Part shown: positions 5,752-5,756 of the stretch, piece by piece | How the letters are laid out: each line of letters opens with the position of its first letter | Position numbering within the stretch: the stretch's first letter is position 1 | DNA from: Pseudomonadota bacterium | Lineage (GTDB): Bacteria; Pseudomonadota; Gammaproteobacteria; Steroidobacterales; Woeseiaceae | DNA: 5,756 nt | Reading direction: 5' to 3' | Assembly: GCA_022567775.1 (NCBI GenBank) | Contig: JADFGH010000167.1 | Span: 1 to 5,756, forward strand | Program-made: the position numbers and the translations under genes | The notes under the pieces: model-generated | Databases searched by the model: none | Seen by the model: the letters and a program-made list of their open reading frames with translations, nothing else | What the model was told of the DNA's origin: nothing

Positions 5752-5756
5752 AACTC

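Overview
The window is a housekeeping locus from a gammaproteobacterium of moderately high GC content. I infer this from an outer-membrane LolB lipoprotein, a 418-residue HemA of the gammaproteobacterial type, and a gene order known from Pseudomonas: prfA-hemA divergent from TPR gene-lolB-(ispE)-tRNA-Gln-prs-(rplY). I cannot assign a genus. All protein genes are intact except prfA, which is cut by the left edge. I see no phage gene, transposase gene or CRISPR array.

Layout. On the minus strand, hemA (1937-681, glutamyl-tRNA reductase) is followed after 3 bases by prfA (677-1, release factor 1, first 225 codons only). A divergent intergenic region of about 125 bp separates them from plus-strand genes. 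The first is a secreted tetratricopeptide-repeat protein (2062-3738) in the position of Pseudomonas lbcA. It is followed 13 bp later by lolB (3752-4351). A 126-bp gap with a GC-rich hairpin leads to tRNA-Gln(UUG) (4478-4552, CCA encoded), and then prs (4604-5557, PRPP synthetase). The last 200 bp hold a 25-bp perfect inverted repeat (5565-5660), a strong sigma70-type promoter with a GC-rich discriminator (5663-5691), a leader hairpin and a Shine-Dalgarno sequence. These point to a gene, presumably rplY (ribosomal protein L25), starting at or just past the right edge.

How the genes relate. HemA consumes Glu-tRNA to start tetrapyrrole synthesis and RF1 terminates translation; they look translationally linked. 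The TPR protein and LolB both act in the cell envelope and look like one transcription unit. tRNA-Gln and prs may share a transcript.

Most notable points: ispE is missing from its usual place between lolB and tRNA-Gln; the LbcA-like TPR protein has a cleavable signal peptide but no lipobox; and a dispersed-repeat-like inverted repeat sits between prs and the next promoter, whose -35 box touches the repeat edge. I found nothing that supports a wholly new multi-gene system here.
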